A stretch of 64,000 nt of DNA from Azophilus sp965220835 (GTDB lineage Bacteria; Pseudomonadota; Gammaproteobacteria; Pseudomonadales; Azotimanducaceae). Position 1 is the first letter of the stretch. Every line of letters begins with the position of its first letter. Location of the stretch: NCBI GenBank assembly GCA_965220835.1, contig OZ244842.1, positions 310,001 to 374,000 of the forward strand, read 5' to 3'. Position numbers and translations under genes: made by a program. Shown here one piece after another: positions 35,701 to 50,700 of this stretch. Under the pieces are notes generated by a model that did no database searches, was not told where the DNA came from, and was given only the letters and a program-made list of their open reading frames with translations.

Positions 35701-38700
35701 CTGGTGCCCAGCGGCACCTTGCTCACCATGTTCACCATCGACGCGAACTCCCTGGGCAGGGAGCCTGGCTCCCAGTCCGGCGTGGCGCTGGATGCAGTCC
35801 AGTACCAGGTTCGCATGTTCGCCCAAAGCGACAGCGCTTCCTGCGACGATACATACAGCGCGTACAGCACGATCGCCAGCGTCACCGTGCTTGCGGCGAA
35901 CCAGGCGCCCACCGTTGCCAGCGCCATCGCGGACCAGTCGGTGGTGGCCGAGGCCAGCGTGACGGTGGACATCTCGTCAACGTTCAGCGACCCGGAGAAC
36001 GACGCCTTGACCTACGCGGCGTCCTCGAACGACACGTCCAAGGCCACAGTGGCGCTGTCCGGCACCACGCTGACGCTGACGGGGGCGGGGGCCGGCAGCG
36101 CGAAAATCACCGTAACCGCCACCGACCCCTATGGCGATTCCGTATCCGACGAATTCGACGTCACCGTCACCAACAACGCGCCCACGGTGGCGAACGCGAT
36201 TGCGGACCAGACGGTGAACACGGGTTCGGACGTGACGGTTGCGCTGGAAACCGCCGGCAGCGAGACTTTCGCGGACCCGGACAGCCACGCCCTGACGTAC
36301 TCCGCCACTTCCAGCGACACAGCGCTGGCCACCGTGGCGGTGGACAACGCGGCCAACACCGTGACCGTGACTGGCGTCGCCGCCGGCGCGCCGACCATAA
36401 CCGTGACCGCGAGCGACGGCTACGGCGGCACGGTCAGCGACGATTTCATCGTCACGGTGAACCAGGGCAACCGGGCGCCGACGGTGGCGAACGCGGTGGA
36501 CGACCAATCCGTGGCGGTGAACGCGACGGTGGACGTGGACGTCTCCGCCGTGTTCTCCGACCTCGACAACGACACGCTGACGCTGTCAGTGACTTCCTCC
36601 GCCACCGCGACCGCGACCGCATCGCTGACCGGCACCACCTTGACCCTGACCGGCGTCGCCCAGGGCACGGCCCAAGTGACGCTGACGGCGGACGACGGCA
36701 ACGGCGGCCAGGCCTCGGACACCTTCGACGTCACCGTGACCTCCAGCGCGCCGGTGGTGGCGAACCCGATCGCGGATATCAGAATCTCGACGGTCATTTC
36801 GCGCGACATCGACCTGACGCCGGTGTTCAGCGACCCGGATGGAGACACCTTGACCTACAGCGCCTCATCCAGCGACACCAATCTCGCCACGGTTTCGCTG
36901 ACCGGCTCGACGCTGACCGTGAGCGGAGCCTTCTCCCTGGGCACCGCGACGGTGACGGTGACGGCAACCGACACGAGCGGCGCTTCGGTCTCGGACCAGT
37001 TCGAAGTCACGGTCCAGAACACCATCCGGCCCGCGGCGCCGACCAATTTGAGCCTCGTGGCCGGCGTCGGCGAAATCACGGTGAACTGGAGCTGGGCCGA
37101 CAACACCGGCGGGGTCTGCCCGCTCACCGGAAACCGGTCGGGTTTTGAGGTCGAATACAAGAAAACCTCGCTGGGGGACGATTGGCACCTGGCCCATGAC
37201 ACCCATCCCAACGACGTCGACCATGGCGTGTTCGAATTGACCGGCCCGGGCCGGGGCGCCCTGCGGCAATTCGTGATCAAGGAGGGTGCTACCGGGAACG
37301 GCGACGGTCAAATCGGGGTTGCTCTCGACCCGGTGGACTACGACGTTCGCATACTCGCCTACAGTGGGCCTTGTGAAGACAGTTCGGTGGAGCCGCGCGA
37401 TCCCAACAGCGACTACTCCGCCATCGCAACCACCGCGTTGAACAACGCGCCGACGGTGGCCAACACCATCGCCGACCAGACCGTGCAGGTCGGCTCGGAC
37501 GTGAGCGTGGCGCTGGAAACCTCCGGCAGCGAAACCTTCACGGACCCCGACGGCGACACCCTGACCTACACGGTGGCGTCCAGCGACACCGCCAAGGCCA
37601 CGGTGGCGGTTTCCGGCGCCACGGTAACCGTAACCGGCGTGGCGGAAGGCGAGTCCACCATCACCGTAACCGCCGATGACGGCAAAGCGGGCGGCACCGC
37701 CTCCACCACGTTCAAGGTGACGGTGACCGCCGCCACCCTCGGCTTCGGCACCCAAACCATCGCCGACCAATCCTGGGCCCAGTTCGTCCAGATCACCGAC
37801 GTAACCCTGCCCCAAGCCACCGGCGGCAGCGGCGCGCTGAGCTACAGCCTGTCCCCGGCGCTGCCCGCGGGCGTCAGCTTCGACACCGCCACCCGCGTCT
37901 TGAGCGGCACGCCAAGCGCCTCCCTGGCGGAAACCACCTTTACCTACACCGCCACCGACGCCGCCAGCACCACCGCCAGCCTGAGCTTCAAGATCACCGT
38001 GGCCGCGGGCAACCGGGCACCGGTGGTGGCGAGGCCGATACCGCATAGCGGCGTGTGGCTAAACACTCCATTTGGCCATGAAGTTTTTGCCCGGCGCTTG
38101 GAACTAGCGGGCGAGGAAATATTCTCCGATGCCGATGGCGATGCGCTGACCTACTCGGCCACCAGCGCCAACCCCGCCGTGGCCAGCATCAGGAATGTGT
38201 TAAACGTGGTGCCCGACGGGTTGGCCAGCCTGGAAGTCCTGGGGGTAACGGTGGGCACCGCGGAGATTACGCTCAGGGCGACGGACCCGAGCGGCGCCTG
38301 GGCGGAGAACAAGTTCAACATCACCGTCATTGATTCGAACGGCTCGGGACATATGACTTCGTTCGATGACGTCACGATCTCTGTCAATGGCGGCAGGCAG
38401 TACGTCAATCCCCCGTTGCCGGCAGTCGCCAGTGCAGCCACCGCCAGCTCGTTCTCTGGATTGGCTCTAACGGCAACCAGCGCCAACCCGTCCGTGGCCA
38501 CGGCGGAGATTATCAATCGGGTTAATGGCGTTCGCGGATTCTCGTTCGCAACGTTCAACGTGCGTGTGACCGCGGTGGGAACCGGCGTGACAACGGTCAC
38601 TGTCACCGCCAATTCCTCCCTTGCCGCCGATGTGACCGAAACCTTCACCGTCACCGTAACCGGCGCCATCGCCCCCGCCCAGCCATCCAACCTCCGGGCA

Positions 38701-41700
38701 ACGCCGGGCGACGGCCAGGTGACCCTGAACTGGGACAACCCCTCCGACACCAGCATCAGCAAGTACCAGGTCCGCCAGGCCCAGGGCACCACCGTGCCCG
38801 ACAGCACCGCCTGGACCGACATCACCGGCAGCGGCGCCAGCACCATCAGCCACATCGTCACCGGCCTGACCAACGGCCAGGCCTACGCCTTCCAAATCCG
38901 CGCCGTGAACGCCACCGGCGACGGCGCCACCTCGGCCACGGTGACCGCAACGCCGGAGGCAGACTCCGCGCCCAGCTTCGCCGCCGGCGTTACGATTGCC
39001 GACCAGACCTACGCCCAGAACGCCGCCATCGCCACCTTGAACCTGCCCGCAGCCACCGGCGGCAACGGCACCTTGACCTACAGCTTGGCCCCGGCCGCCC
39101 CGGCGGGCCTGGCCTTCGACGCCACCGCCCGCACCTTGACGGGCACTCCGACCACGGCCCAGAGCGCGACAGCCTACACGTACACCGCCACCGACGCCGA
39201 CGGCGACACGGCCAGCCTCACGTTCAACATCACCGTCACTGCGGACACCCAAGCGCCGCGGGTGGCGAGCATCGTGCGACATGATCCGCCAACTTCGCCC
39301 ACCAACGCGGTGTCCTTGACCTGGCGGGTGACGTTCAGCGAGGCGGTGGTGAATGTGTCTGACGATGACTTCCACGTTGGGGGTACGGACGGGACGGAGA
39401 CGGCGACGGCAGTCGGCACGGACGGCACCACCTGGGACGTGAACGTGGCCGGTGGCAATTTGGTGGTGCTGGCCGGCACGGTGAACCTGGAGTTCGTGCA
39501 AGGCCAGGACATCGAGGATACCGCCGGCAACGCGCTGACCGACACCACGCCGACGGGGACCAACGACGACACCTACCTGCTGGACAGGACCCCTCCACAC
39601 GTAACTTCAATTCACCGTTACGACAGCGAAACCGGGAACACCGACGCGAAGTCGCCGACCAACCGGGATTCGGTGCAGTGGGCGGTTCAATACAACGAAA
39701 GCATGCGCCATTCGGGGGCCGGCAGTGTGGCTGCCTATACGGTTACCTTCGTGCCGGCGATCACGCAGGAGCCGACGCTGACCGTGACCCCGGGGGCCGA
39801 TGATCCGAATACCTGCGGAGTCTACGCTCCCTACGTCGTAAACATTTCCGGCGGCGCGTTGGCTGGCTATAACGGCACGGCCACCTTGACGCTGAATCAT
39901 GCGCAGGTCACGGACTGCGTTGGCAATACGCTCCGTAACCGGACCCCGCCCCGCGGCAATCAGATTACGTACGAGCTGGACAACACGGCGCCGACGGTGG
40001 CCATCACGGGCGTTTCCGGAACGGTCAACGCAGCGGTGGATGCCACCTTCACCTTCAGCGAGTCCGTCACCGGCTTCGAGGCCGGCGACATCACATTGAC
40101 CAACGCCGACGCTTCGGACTTCGCCCAGCCGGATCCGGCAGCGCCGGTCTACACGGCGAAGATCACGCCGAAGGCCGAGGGCGAGTTCAGCGTCGCCGTG
40201 GCGGCGGCCGTGGCCCAGGACGCCGCCGGCAACGACAACGCCGCCGCGACCACGGTCACCGCGATCTACGACGAACTGGAGCCGCCCGCCAAGCCGAGGA
40301 GCCTGGTCGCCGTAGCCGGCGACGCGCAAGTCACCCTGATCTGGGCCAACCCCGGTGACGACAGCATCACCAAGTACCAGGTTTTCAACTCTGAAACCGT
40401 GGGGATCAACCTGTGGGATGACATTCCGGACAGCGGCGCCGACACCGTCACCCACACGGTGACCGGCCTGACCAACGGCACCGAGTACACCTTCCAGATC
40501 CGCGCCGTGGCCGGCAGCCTGCTGGGCGAGGCCTCCGACGCGGTCAAGGCGACGCCGCAGGTGGCTGTTCCCGACGCCCCGGAGAACCTGACGGCCACCG
40601 CGGGCGACCGCTCCGTGAGCCTGAGCTGGGACCTGCCCACCAACGCCAGCGTGCTGGACAAGGTGCAGGTGCGCCACCAGGCCCGGGGCGAAACCACCTG
40701 GGAGCCCTGGACCGACCTGGCCGCGGACGCCACCACCCACACCGTGGCCAACCTGAAGAACGGCCAGGACTACCTCTTTGAAGTGCGCGCGGAGAGCGCG
40801 TCCGGCACCGGCCCGGCGGCGCGGACGGCCGGAACGCCGGAGCTGGCGGTCCCCGGCGCCCCGGCCGGGCTCAGCGCCACGGCGGGCAACGCCGAAGTGG
40901 ACCTGGCCTGGACGCTGCCCACCAACACCAGCGAGATCGACGCCGTGCAGGTGCGCTGGAAGGCCACGGTGGACCTGCCGTTCGACGACGCCCGCGACAA
41001 GTGGACCGACCTGCCGTCCGCCGACGCCACCAGCCACAAGGTCACCGGGCTGACCAACGGCACCGGCTACACCTTCCAGGTGCGCGCCACCAACAGCGCC
41101 GGCAACGGCGACCCCGCCACCGGCGCGGCGACGCCCCGCGCGCCGCCACTGGTTACGCCGGGCGCGCCGACCAACCTGAGCACGGTGCCCGGCGACACCG
41201 AGGTGGTGGTGCTGTGGACCCTGCCCACGAACACCAGCCAGATCGACAGCGTCGAGCTGCGCCACAAGGTGAAGACGGACCCCGACACCGGCTGGAGCCA
41301 GTGGACCTCCCTGGCGGGCACGGCGGAGCGTTCCCGGGTGACGGGCCTGGTCAACGGCACCGACTACCTGTTCGAGGTCCGCGCGGTGAACACCGCGGGC
41401 ACCGGCCCGTCGGCCAGCGTCGAGGGCACGCCGAATCTGGCGAAGCCCTCGTCCCCCAGCAACCTGCAGGCCAGCGCCGGCGACACAACGGTGACCCTGA
41501 CCTGGGACCTGCCGGACAAGGGCACCGTGGACAGCATCGACGTGCGCCACAAGAAGAAGACGGACACAAGCTGGGGCCAATGGACCCTGCTGGCCAAGGA
41601 TGCCACCACCAGCACCGTGACCGCCCTCGACAACGGCGTGACCTACGAGTTCGAAGTCCGCGCCACCAACGCCGCCGGCAGCAGCGACTCGGTGGCCGTG

Positions 41701-44700
41701 GACGCCCAGCCGAAGCTGGCGGTCCCGGACGCCCCCGGCAACCTGACCGCGGCGCCCGGCGACGGCAAGGTCGGCCTATCTTGGGACCTGCCCACCAACA
41801 CCAGCGAAATCGACAGGATGCAGGTGGCACACAAGCTGAAGAGCGCGGCGAACTTCCAGCCCTGGGTTGACCTGGCGAAAGACGCGACCAGCCACGAGGT
41901 CACCGGCCTGACCAACGGCAGCGAGTACACGTTCATCGTGCGCGCCCTTAACGGCGCCGGCCGCGGCGCCGAGGCGCAGGTGGACGCGACGCCGGTGGCG
42001 GTGCCGACCGCGCCGACCGGCCTGGCGGCGGCCCCCGGCGACACCCAGGTCGTCCTGAGCTGGACCCTGCCGGCCAACTCCGGCGCGCTGACCAAGGTGC
42101 AGGCGCGCCACAAGGCGGACGCGGCGAAGGACTGGGAGGCCTGGTTTGACCTGGCCGCGAACGCCACCACCCACACCGTGACCGGCCTGACCAACGGGCA
42201 GCTGTACAACTTCGAGGTGCGGGCGGAGAACGCCTCCGGCCCCGGCGCGGCGGCGTCGGTCTCGGCCACCCCGGTGCCCCCGCTGGTGGCGCCTGGCGCG
42301 CCGACCAACCTGAGCACGGTGCCCGGCGACACCGAGGTGGTGGTGCTGTGGACCCTGCCCACCAACACCAGGCAGATCGACAGCGTCGAGCTGCGCCACA
42401 AGGTGAAGACGGACCCCGACACCGGCTGGAGCGCATGGACCTCACTGGCCGGCACGGCGGAGCGTTCCCGGGTGACGGGCCTGGTCAACGGCACCGACTA
42501 CCTGTTCGAGGTCCGCGCGGTCAACACCGCGGGCACGGGCCCGTCGGCCAGCGTCGAGGGCACGCCGCAGCTGGCGAAGCCCTCGTCCCCGAGCAACCTG
42601 CAGGCCAGCGCCGGCGACACCCAGGTGACCCTGACCTGGGACCTGCCGGACAAGGGCACGGTCGACACCATCGACGTGCGCCACAAGAGGAAGACGGACA
42701 CAAGCTGGAGCCTCTGGACCCGGCTGGCCAAGGACGCCACCGCCACCACCGTGACCGCCCTCGACAACGGCGTGACCTACGAGTTCGAGGTCCGCGCCAG
42801 CAACGGCGCCGGCAGCAGCGACTCGGTGGCCGTGGACGCCCAGCCGAAGCTGGCGGTGCCCGAAGCCCCGACGAGCCTGACGGCAACCGGCGGCAACGCC
42901 CAGGTCGAATTGAGCTGGACCCTGCCCACCAACGCCAGCGTGATCGGCGCCGTGCAGGTGCGCTGGAAGGCCACGGCCGACCTGCCGTTCACCGCCACCG
43001 ACGCCTGGACCGACCTCGCCGGCACGGCCACCGCCTACACCGCCACCGGCCTGACCAACGGCACCGGCTACACCTTCGCAGTGCGCGCCACCAACACCGC
43101 CGGCGACGGCCCCGCGGCCACCGCCGCGGCCACACCGATGGCGCCCTCGACCCCGGCGCGCACGCTGACCTTGACCTTCTCCGACAACGGCAGCATCGTG
43201 ACCATCGACGCCGCTGGCAGTTTGGATTTCTCAGCATCCGGTTCCCGGCCTGATGCAACGATTGGAATCGAAAACGCCATTTATTTCGGTGACACTAGCA
43301 TCTGGGCCATCGGGTCGGACCCGTCCGGCACCAGCAGCCTGATGAGTTGGTATCAACTCTCTAACTTGACGACCACGGTTAATGAGCCTTTCTCAGGTCC
43401 CACTACAGCCGAAAACTTGCCCAACTATAGTGCCGAATTCTTCCTCCGATTCACCCCATTCCACAACTGGATGGGGGTAGACCCGGACAATCTCACAGGG
43501 GCAATCTACAACCCGACTGGAGACCAGGTCACGTTCACGGGCACCCTGCAAAGCACCTTGGGCGACAACGACTTCGACATCGAACACGCGTTCGGCAATC
43601 AGAAGATCATCTTCAAGACAGCGTCCCCAGCCACAATCCCCGCCGCGCCAACCGGCCTAGCGGCGACCGCGGGCAATGCCCAGGTTGACCTGGCTTGGAC
43701 CAACCCGAACGACAGCAACATTACCAAGTACCAGGTGCGCTACGGCGCGGGTTCCACCGTGCCCGCCACCGCGACTTGGGAAGACATCAGCGGCAGCGGC
43801 GCCGGCACCACCACCCACACCGTCAGCGGCCTCGCCAATGGCACCCAATACGCCTTCGAAATCCGCGCCATAAACGCCCGCGGCAACAGCGCCGCCTCCA
43901 CCACGGTGACGGCGACAACGGAGGCCGACACCACGCCCAGCTTCGGCACCGAGACCATCGCCGACCAGAGCTACACCAAGGACACGGCGATAGCCACGCT
44001 GACGCTGCCCGAAGCCACCGGAGGCAACGGCACGCTGACCTACAGTCTGAGCCCGAACGCCCCGGCCGGCCTGAACTTCGACGCCACCAACCGCACCCTC
44101 ACCGGCACCCCGAGCGCGGTCCAGGATGAGACGGCCTACACCTACACCGCCACCGACGCCGACGGCGACACGGCCAGCCTGACGTTCAACATCACCATAT
44201 CGGAGGCGGTGGTGCCGCCCGCCAAGCCCAGGAACTTCACCGCCGTGGCCGGCGACACGGAAGTCACCCTGAACTGGGAAGATCCCAGGGACGACAGCAT
44301 CACCAAGTACCAGATATTCGACTTTGAAAACGTGGGCTTTGACCTGTGGGATGACATTCCCGGCAGCGGCGCCACCACCGCCACCCACACGGTGACCGGC
44401 CTGACCAACGGCACCGAGTACACCTTCCAGATCCGCGCCGTGGCCGGCAGCCTGCCGGGCGAGGCCTCCGACGCGGTCAAGGCGACGCCGCAAGTGGCGG
44501 TTCCCGACGCCCCGGACAACCTGACGGCCACCGCGGGCGACCGCTCGGTGAGCCTGAGCTGGGACCTGCCCACCAACGCCAGCGCGCTGGACAAGGTGCA
44601 GGTGCGCTACCAGGCCCGGGGCGAGACCACCTGGGAGCCCTGGACCGACCTGGCCGCGGACGCCACCACGCACACCGTGGCCAACCTGAAGAACGGCCAG

Positions 44701-47700
44701 GACTACCTGTTCGAAGTGCGCGCGGAGAGCGCGTCCGGCGCCGGCCCGGCGGCGCGGACGGCCGGAAGGCCGGAGTTGGCGGTCCCCGGCGCCCCGACCA
44801 GGCTCAGCGCCACGGCGGGCAACGCCGAAGTGGACCTGAACTGGACGCTGCCCACCAACACCAGCGAGATCGACGCCGTGCAGGTGCGCTGGAAGGCCAC
44901 GGCGGACCTGCCGTTCGACGACGCCCGCGACAAGTGGACCGACCTGCCGTCCGCCGACGCCACCAGCCACAAGGTCACCGGCCTGACCAACGGCACCGGC
45001 TACACCTTCCAGGTGCGCGCCACCAACAGCGCCGGCAACGGCGACCCCGCCACCGGCGCGGCGACCCCGCGGGCACCGCCGCTGGTGGCGCCGGGCGCGC
45101 CGACTAACCTTAGCACGGTGCCCGGCGACTCCGAGGTGGTGGTGCTGTGGACCCTGCCCACCAACACCACACAGATCGACAGCGTCGAGCTGCGCCTCAA
45201 GGTGAAGACGGCCCCCGACACCGGCTGGAGCGTGTGGGTCTCCCTGGCGGGCACGGCCGAGCGTGTCCCGGTGACGGGCCTGGTCAACGGCACCGACTAC
45301 CTGTTCGAGGTCCGCGCCGTGAACGCAGCGGGCACGGGCCCGTCGGCCAGCGTCGAGGGCACGCCGCAGCTGGCGAAGCCGTCGGCCCCGAGCAACCTGC
45401 AGGCCAGCGCCGGCGACACAACGGTGACCCTGACCTGGGACCTGCCGGACAAGGGCACCGTGGACAGCATCGACGTGCGCCACAAGAAGAAGACGGACAC
45501 GGCCTGGGGCCTCTGGACCCAGCTGGCCAAGGACGCCACCACCCGCACCGTGACCGGCCTCGACAACGGCGTGCCCTACGAGTTCCAGGTCCGCGCCACC
45601 AACGCCGCCGGCAGCAGCGACCCGGTGGCCGTGGACGCCCAGCCGAAGCTGGCGATCCCCGAAGCCCCCGGCAACCTGACCGCGGCGCCCGGCGACGGCA
45701 AGGTCGGCCTGACCTGGGACCTGCCCACCAACACCAGCGAAATCGACAGGATGCAGGTGGCACACAAGCTGAAGGGCGCGGCGAACTTCCAGCCCTGGGT
45801 TGACCTGGCGAAGGACGCCACCAGCCACGAGGTCACCGGCCTGACCAACGGCAGCGAGTACACGTTCATCGTGCGCGCGCTGAACGGCGCCGGCCGCGGC
45901 GCCGTGGCGGAGGTGGACGCGACGCCGGTGGCGGTGCCGACCGCGCCGACCGGCCTGGCGGCGGCCCCCGGCGACACGCAAGTCGTGCTCAGCTGGACCC
46001 TGCCGACCAACTCCGGCGTTCTGACCAAGGTGCAGGCGCGCCACAAGGCGGACACGGCGAAGGACTGGGAGGCCTGGGTTGACCTGGCCGCGAACGCCAC
46101 CACCCACACCGTGACCGGCCTGACCAACGGCGAGCTGTACAACTTCGAGGTGCGGGCGGAGAACGCCTCCGGCCCGGGCGCGGCGGCGTCGGTCTCGGCC
46201 ACCCCGGTGCCCCCGCTGGTGGCGCCGGGCGCGCCCACCAACCTGAGCACGGTGCCCGGCGACACCGAGGTGGTGGTGCTGTGGACCCTGCCCACCAACA
46301 CCAGGCAGATCGACAGCGTCGAGCTGCGCCACAAGGTGAAGTCGGCCCCCGACACCGGCTGGAGCCAGTGGAGCTCCCTGGCGGGCACGGCGGAGCGTTC
46401 CCGGGTGACGGGCCTCGTCAACGGCACCGACTACCTGTTCGAGGTCCGCGCGGTCAACACCGCGGGCACGGGCCCGTCGGCCAGCGTCGAGGGCACGCCG
46501 CAGCTGGCGAAGCCTTCGGCCCCGAGCAACCTGCAGGCCAGCGCCGGCGACACAACGGTGACCCTGACCTGGGACCTGCCGGACAAGGGCACCGTGGACA
46601 CCATCGACGTGCGCCACAAGAGGAAGACGGACACAAGCTGGAGCCTCTGGACCCGGCTGGCGGCGGACGCCACCACCACCACCGTGACCGCCCTCGACAA
46701 CGGCGTGACCTACGAGTTCGAGGTCCGCGCCAGCAACCTCGCCGGCAGCAGCGACTCGGTGGCCGTGGACGCCCAGCCGAAGCTGGCGGTGCCCGAAGCC
46801 CCGACGGGCCTGACGGCAACCGGCGGCAACGCCCAGGTCGAATTGAGCTGGACCCTGCCGACCAACGCCAGCGTGATCGGCGCCGTGCAGGTGCGCTGGA
46901 AGGCGACGGCGGACCTGCCGTTCACCGCCAGCGACGCCTGGACCGACCTCGCCGGCACGGCCACCGCCTACACCGCCACCGGCCTGACCAACGGCACCGG
47001 CTACACCTTCGAAGTGCGCGCCACCAACACCGCCGGCGACGGCCCCGCGGCCACCGCCGCGGCCACGCCGATGGCGCCCTCGACACCGGCGCGCACGTTG
47101 ACCTTCACTTTCTCCGATGACGGTAGCACCGTGACCATTGCGGGCTCGGGCAGTTTGGATGTGTCCGGCTTCGGTAATCCATCTAATACGACGTTGAGAC
47201 TTGGTAGTGGAATCGAAGGTATCCAGTTTAACGATTCGCAAAGGTGGCAGATTCATCCACCGAATTTGGATTCCACACCCATCAGCAGATTTAGCTCGCT
47301 CCCGAACATCACAACCACCGGGCTGAATACCTACTCGGGTACTTCACAATACGAAAGCCCAAGCAACTACAGTAAAGATTTCACCTTCTGGCTCGGTACA
47401 TTTTATGGAGAATTGGAAATAGACCAGGCCAATCTCACCGGAAACACCTACGATCTCACGGGCAAGAACGTAACGTTCTCAGGCACCCTGCTCAGCACCC
47501 TGGGCGACAACGACTTCCACATTGAGCACGCCATCGGCAATCAGAAGATCATCTTCAAGGCAACACCGCCGCCGGTACCCGCCGCGCCCGCCAACCTGGC
47601 CGCCGCGCCCGGCGACACCGAAGTCACCCTGAGCTGGAACAACCCGAACGATTCCAGCATCACCAAGTACCAGGTCCGCCAGGCCCAGGGCGCAACCGTA

Positions 47701-50700
47701 CCCGGCAGCACCGCCTGGGCCGACATCACCGGCAGCGGCGCCGGCACCACCAGCCACACGGTCACCGGCCTCACCAACGGCCAGCAATACGCCTTCCAGA
47801 TCCGGGCGGTGAACAACGCCGGCAACAGCGACGCCTCCGACACCGCCACCGCGACGCCGCGGGCCGATACTGATCCCAGCTTCGGCACCGAGACCATCGC
47901 CGACCAGAACTACACCCGCAACACGGCCATCGCCACGCTGACCCTGCCCGAGGCCACCGGCGGCAACGGCACCCTGACCTACAGCCTGAACCCGGCCGCC
48001 CCCGCGGGCCTGAACTTCGACGCCACCAACCGCACCCTCACCGGCACCCCGAGCGCGGTCCAGGATGCGACGCAGTACACCTACACCGCCACCGACGCCG
48101 ACGGCGACACGGCCAGCCTGACGTTCAACATCACCATCGCCGAGGCGGTCGAGCCGCCCGCCAAGCCCAGGAACTTCACTGCCGTGGCCGGCGACACGGA
48201 AGTCACCCTGAACTGGGAAGATCCCCGGGACGACAGCATCACCAAGTACCAGATATTCGACTTTGAAAACGTGGGCTTTGACCTGTGGGATGACATTCCC
48301 GGCAGCGGTGCCACCACCACCACCCACACGGTGACCGGCCTGACCAACGGCACCGAGTACACCTTCCAGATCCGCGCCGTGGCCGGCAGCCTCCCGGGCG
48401 ACGCCTCCGACGCGGTCAAGGCGACGCCGCAACTGGCGGTCCCCGACGCGCCGACCGGGCTCAGCGCCACGGCGGGCAACGCCGAAGTAGACCTGAGCTG
48501 GAAGCTGCCCACCAACACCAGCGAGATTGTCGCCGTGCAGGTGCGCTGGAAGGCCACAGTGGACCTGCCGTTCGACAACGCCAGCGACAAATGGACCGAC
48601 CTTCCGTCCTCCGATGCGACCGACCACAAGGTCACCGGCCTGACCAACGGCACCGGCTACACCTTCCAGGTGCGCGCCACCAACAAGGCCGGCAACGGCC
48701 AGCCGGCCACCGGCGCGGCGACGCCGCGGGCGCCTCCGGGCAAGGTGCCGTCCGCGCCCGCCGATCTGGCGTCGACCCCCGGCGACACACGGGTCACCCT
48801 GAACTGGACCCTGCCGACCGACGGGGGCGCGCTGACCAAGGTGCAGGTGCGCCACCAGGCCCGGGGCGAGACCACCTGGGAGCCTTGGACCGACCTGGCC
48901 GCGGACGCCACCACCCACACCGTGGCCAACCTGAAGAACGGCCAGGACTACCTGTTTGAAGTGCGCGCGGAGAGCGGGGCCGGCGCCGGCCCGGCGGCGC
49001 GGGTGACCGGAAGGCCGGAGCTGGCGGTCCCCGGCGCCCCGACCGGGCTCAGCGCCACGGCGGGCAACGCCGAAGTGGACCTGGCCTGGACGCTGCCCAC
49101 CAACACCAGCGAGATTGTCTCCGTGCAGGTGCGCTGGAAGGCCACAGTGGACCTGCCGTTCGACGACGCCCGCGACAAGTGGACCGACCTTCCGTCCTCC
49201 GCGGCCACCGACCACAAGGTCACCGGCCTGACCAACGGCACCGGCTACACCTTCCAGGTGCGCGCCACCAACAAGGCTGGCAACGGCGAGCCGGCCACCG
49301 GCGCGGCGACGCCCCGCGCGCCCCCGCTGGTTGCGCCGGGCGCGCCGACCAACTTGAGCACGGTGCCCGGCGACACCGAGGTGGTGGTGCTGTGGACCCT
49401 GCCCACGAACACCAGCCAGATCGACAGCGTCGAACTGCGCCACAAGGTGAAGACGGCCCCCGACACCGGCTGGAGCCAGTGGACCTCCCTGGCGGGCACG
49501 GCGGAGCGTTCCCGGGTGACGGGCCTGGTCAACGGCACCGACTACCTGTTCGAGGTCCGCGCGGTGAACACCGCGGGCACCGGCCCGTCCGCCAGCGTCG
49601 AGGGCACGCCGCAGCTGGCGAAGCCCTCGTCCCCGGGCAACCTGCAGGCCAGCGCCGGCGACACACAAGTGACCCTGACCTGGGACCTGCCGGACAAGGG
49701 CACCGTGGACAGCATCGACGTGCGCCACAAGAAGAGGGCGGACACAAGCTGGGGCCAATGGACCCTGCTGGCGGCGGATGCCACCACCCACACCGTGACC
49801 GGCCTCGACAACGGCGTGCCCTACGAGTTCCAGGTCCGCGCCACCAACGCCGCCGGCAGCAGCGACCCGGTGGCCGTGGCCGGAACGCCGAAGCTGGCGG
49901 TCCCGGACGCCCCCGGCAACCTGACCGCCTCCGCGGGCGACGGCGCGGTGGCCCTGACCTGGGACCTGCCCACCAACACCAGCGAAATCGACAATATGCA
50001 GGTGGCATACCGTGAGTCCGGCGCGGCCAACTACCTGCCCTGGGTCGACCTGGCGAAGGACGCCACCAGCTACGACGTTACCGGCCTGACCAACGGCACC
50101 GAGTACAACTTCATCGTGCGCGCGCTGAACGGCGCGGGCCGCGGCGCCGAGGCGCGGGTGGACGCGACGCCCGAGGCGGGGCCGGGCAAGGTGCCGTCCG
50201 CGCCGGCCGACCTGGCGGCGACGGCGGGCGACACCAAGGTGGCGCTGGCGTGGACCCAGTCGCGCGACAGCAGCATCACCAAGTACCAGTTCCGCTACGC
50301 CGAAGGCGCGTCCGTGCCCGGCACCGAGAGCTGGACCGACATCGCCGGCAGCGGCGCCGGCACCACCGGCCACGAAGTGACCGGCCTGACCAACGACACC
50401 CTGCACGCCTTCGAAATCCGCGCGGTGAACGCCAACGGCGCGGGCGCGGCCTCGGCGGTGACGGCGACGCCGAAGCTGGCGATCCCCGAAGCCCCCGGCA
50501 ACCTGACCGCGGCGCCCGGCGACGGCAAGGTCGGCCTGACCTGGGGCCTGCCCACCAACACCAGCGAAATCGACAGGATGCAGGTGGCATACAAGCTGAA
50601 GAGCGCGGCGAACTTCCAGCCCTGGGTTGACCTGGCGAAGGACGCGACCAGCCACGAGGTCACCGGCCTGACCAACGGCAGCGAGTACACGTTCATCGTG

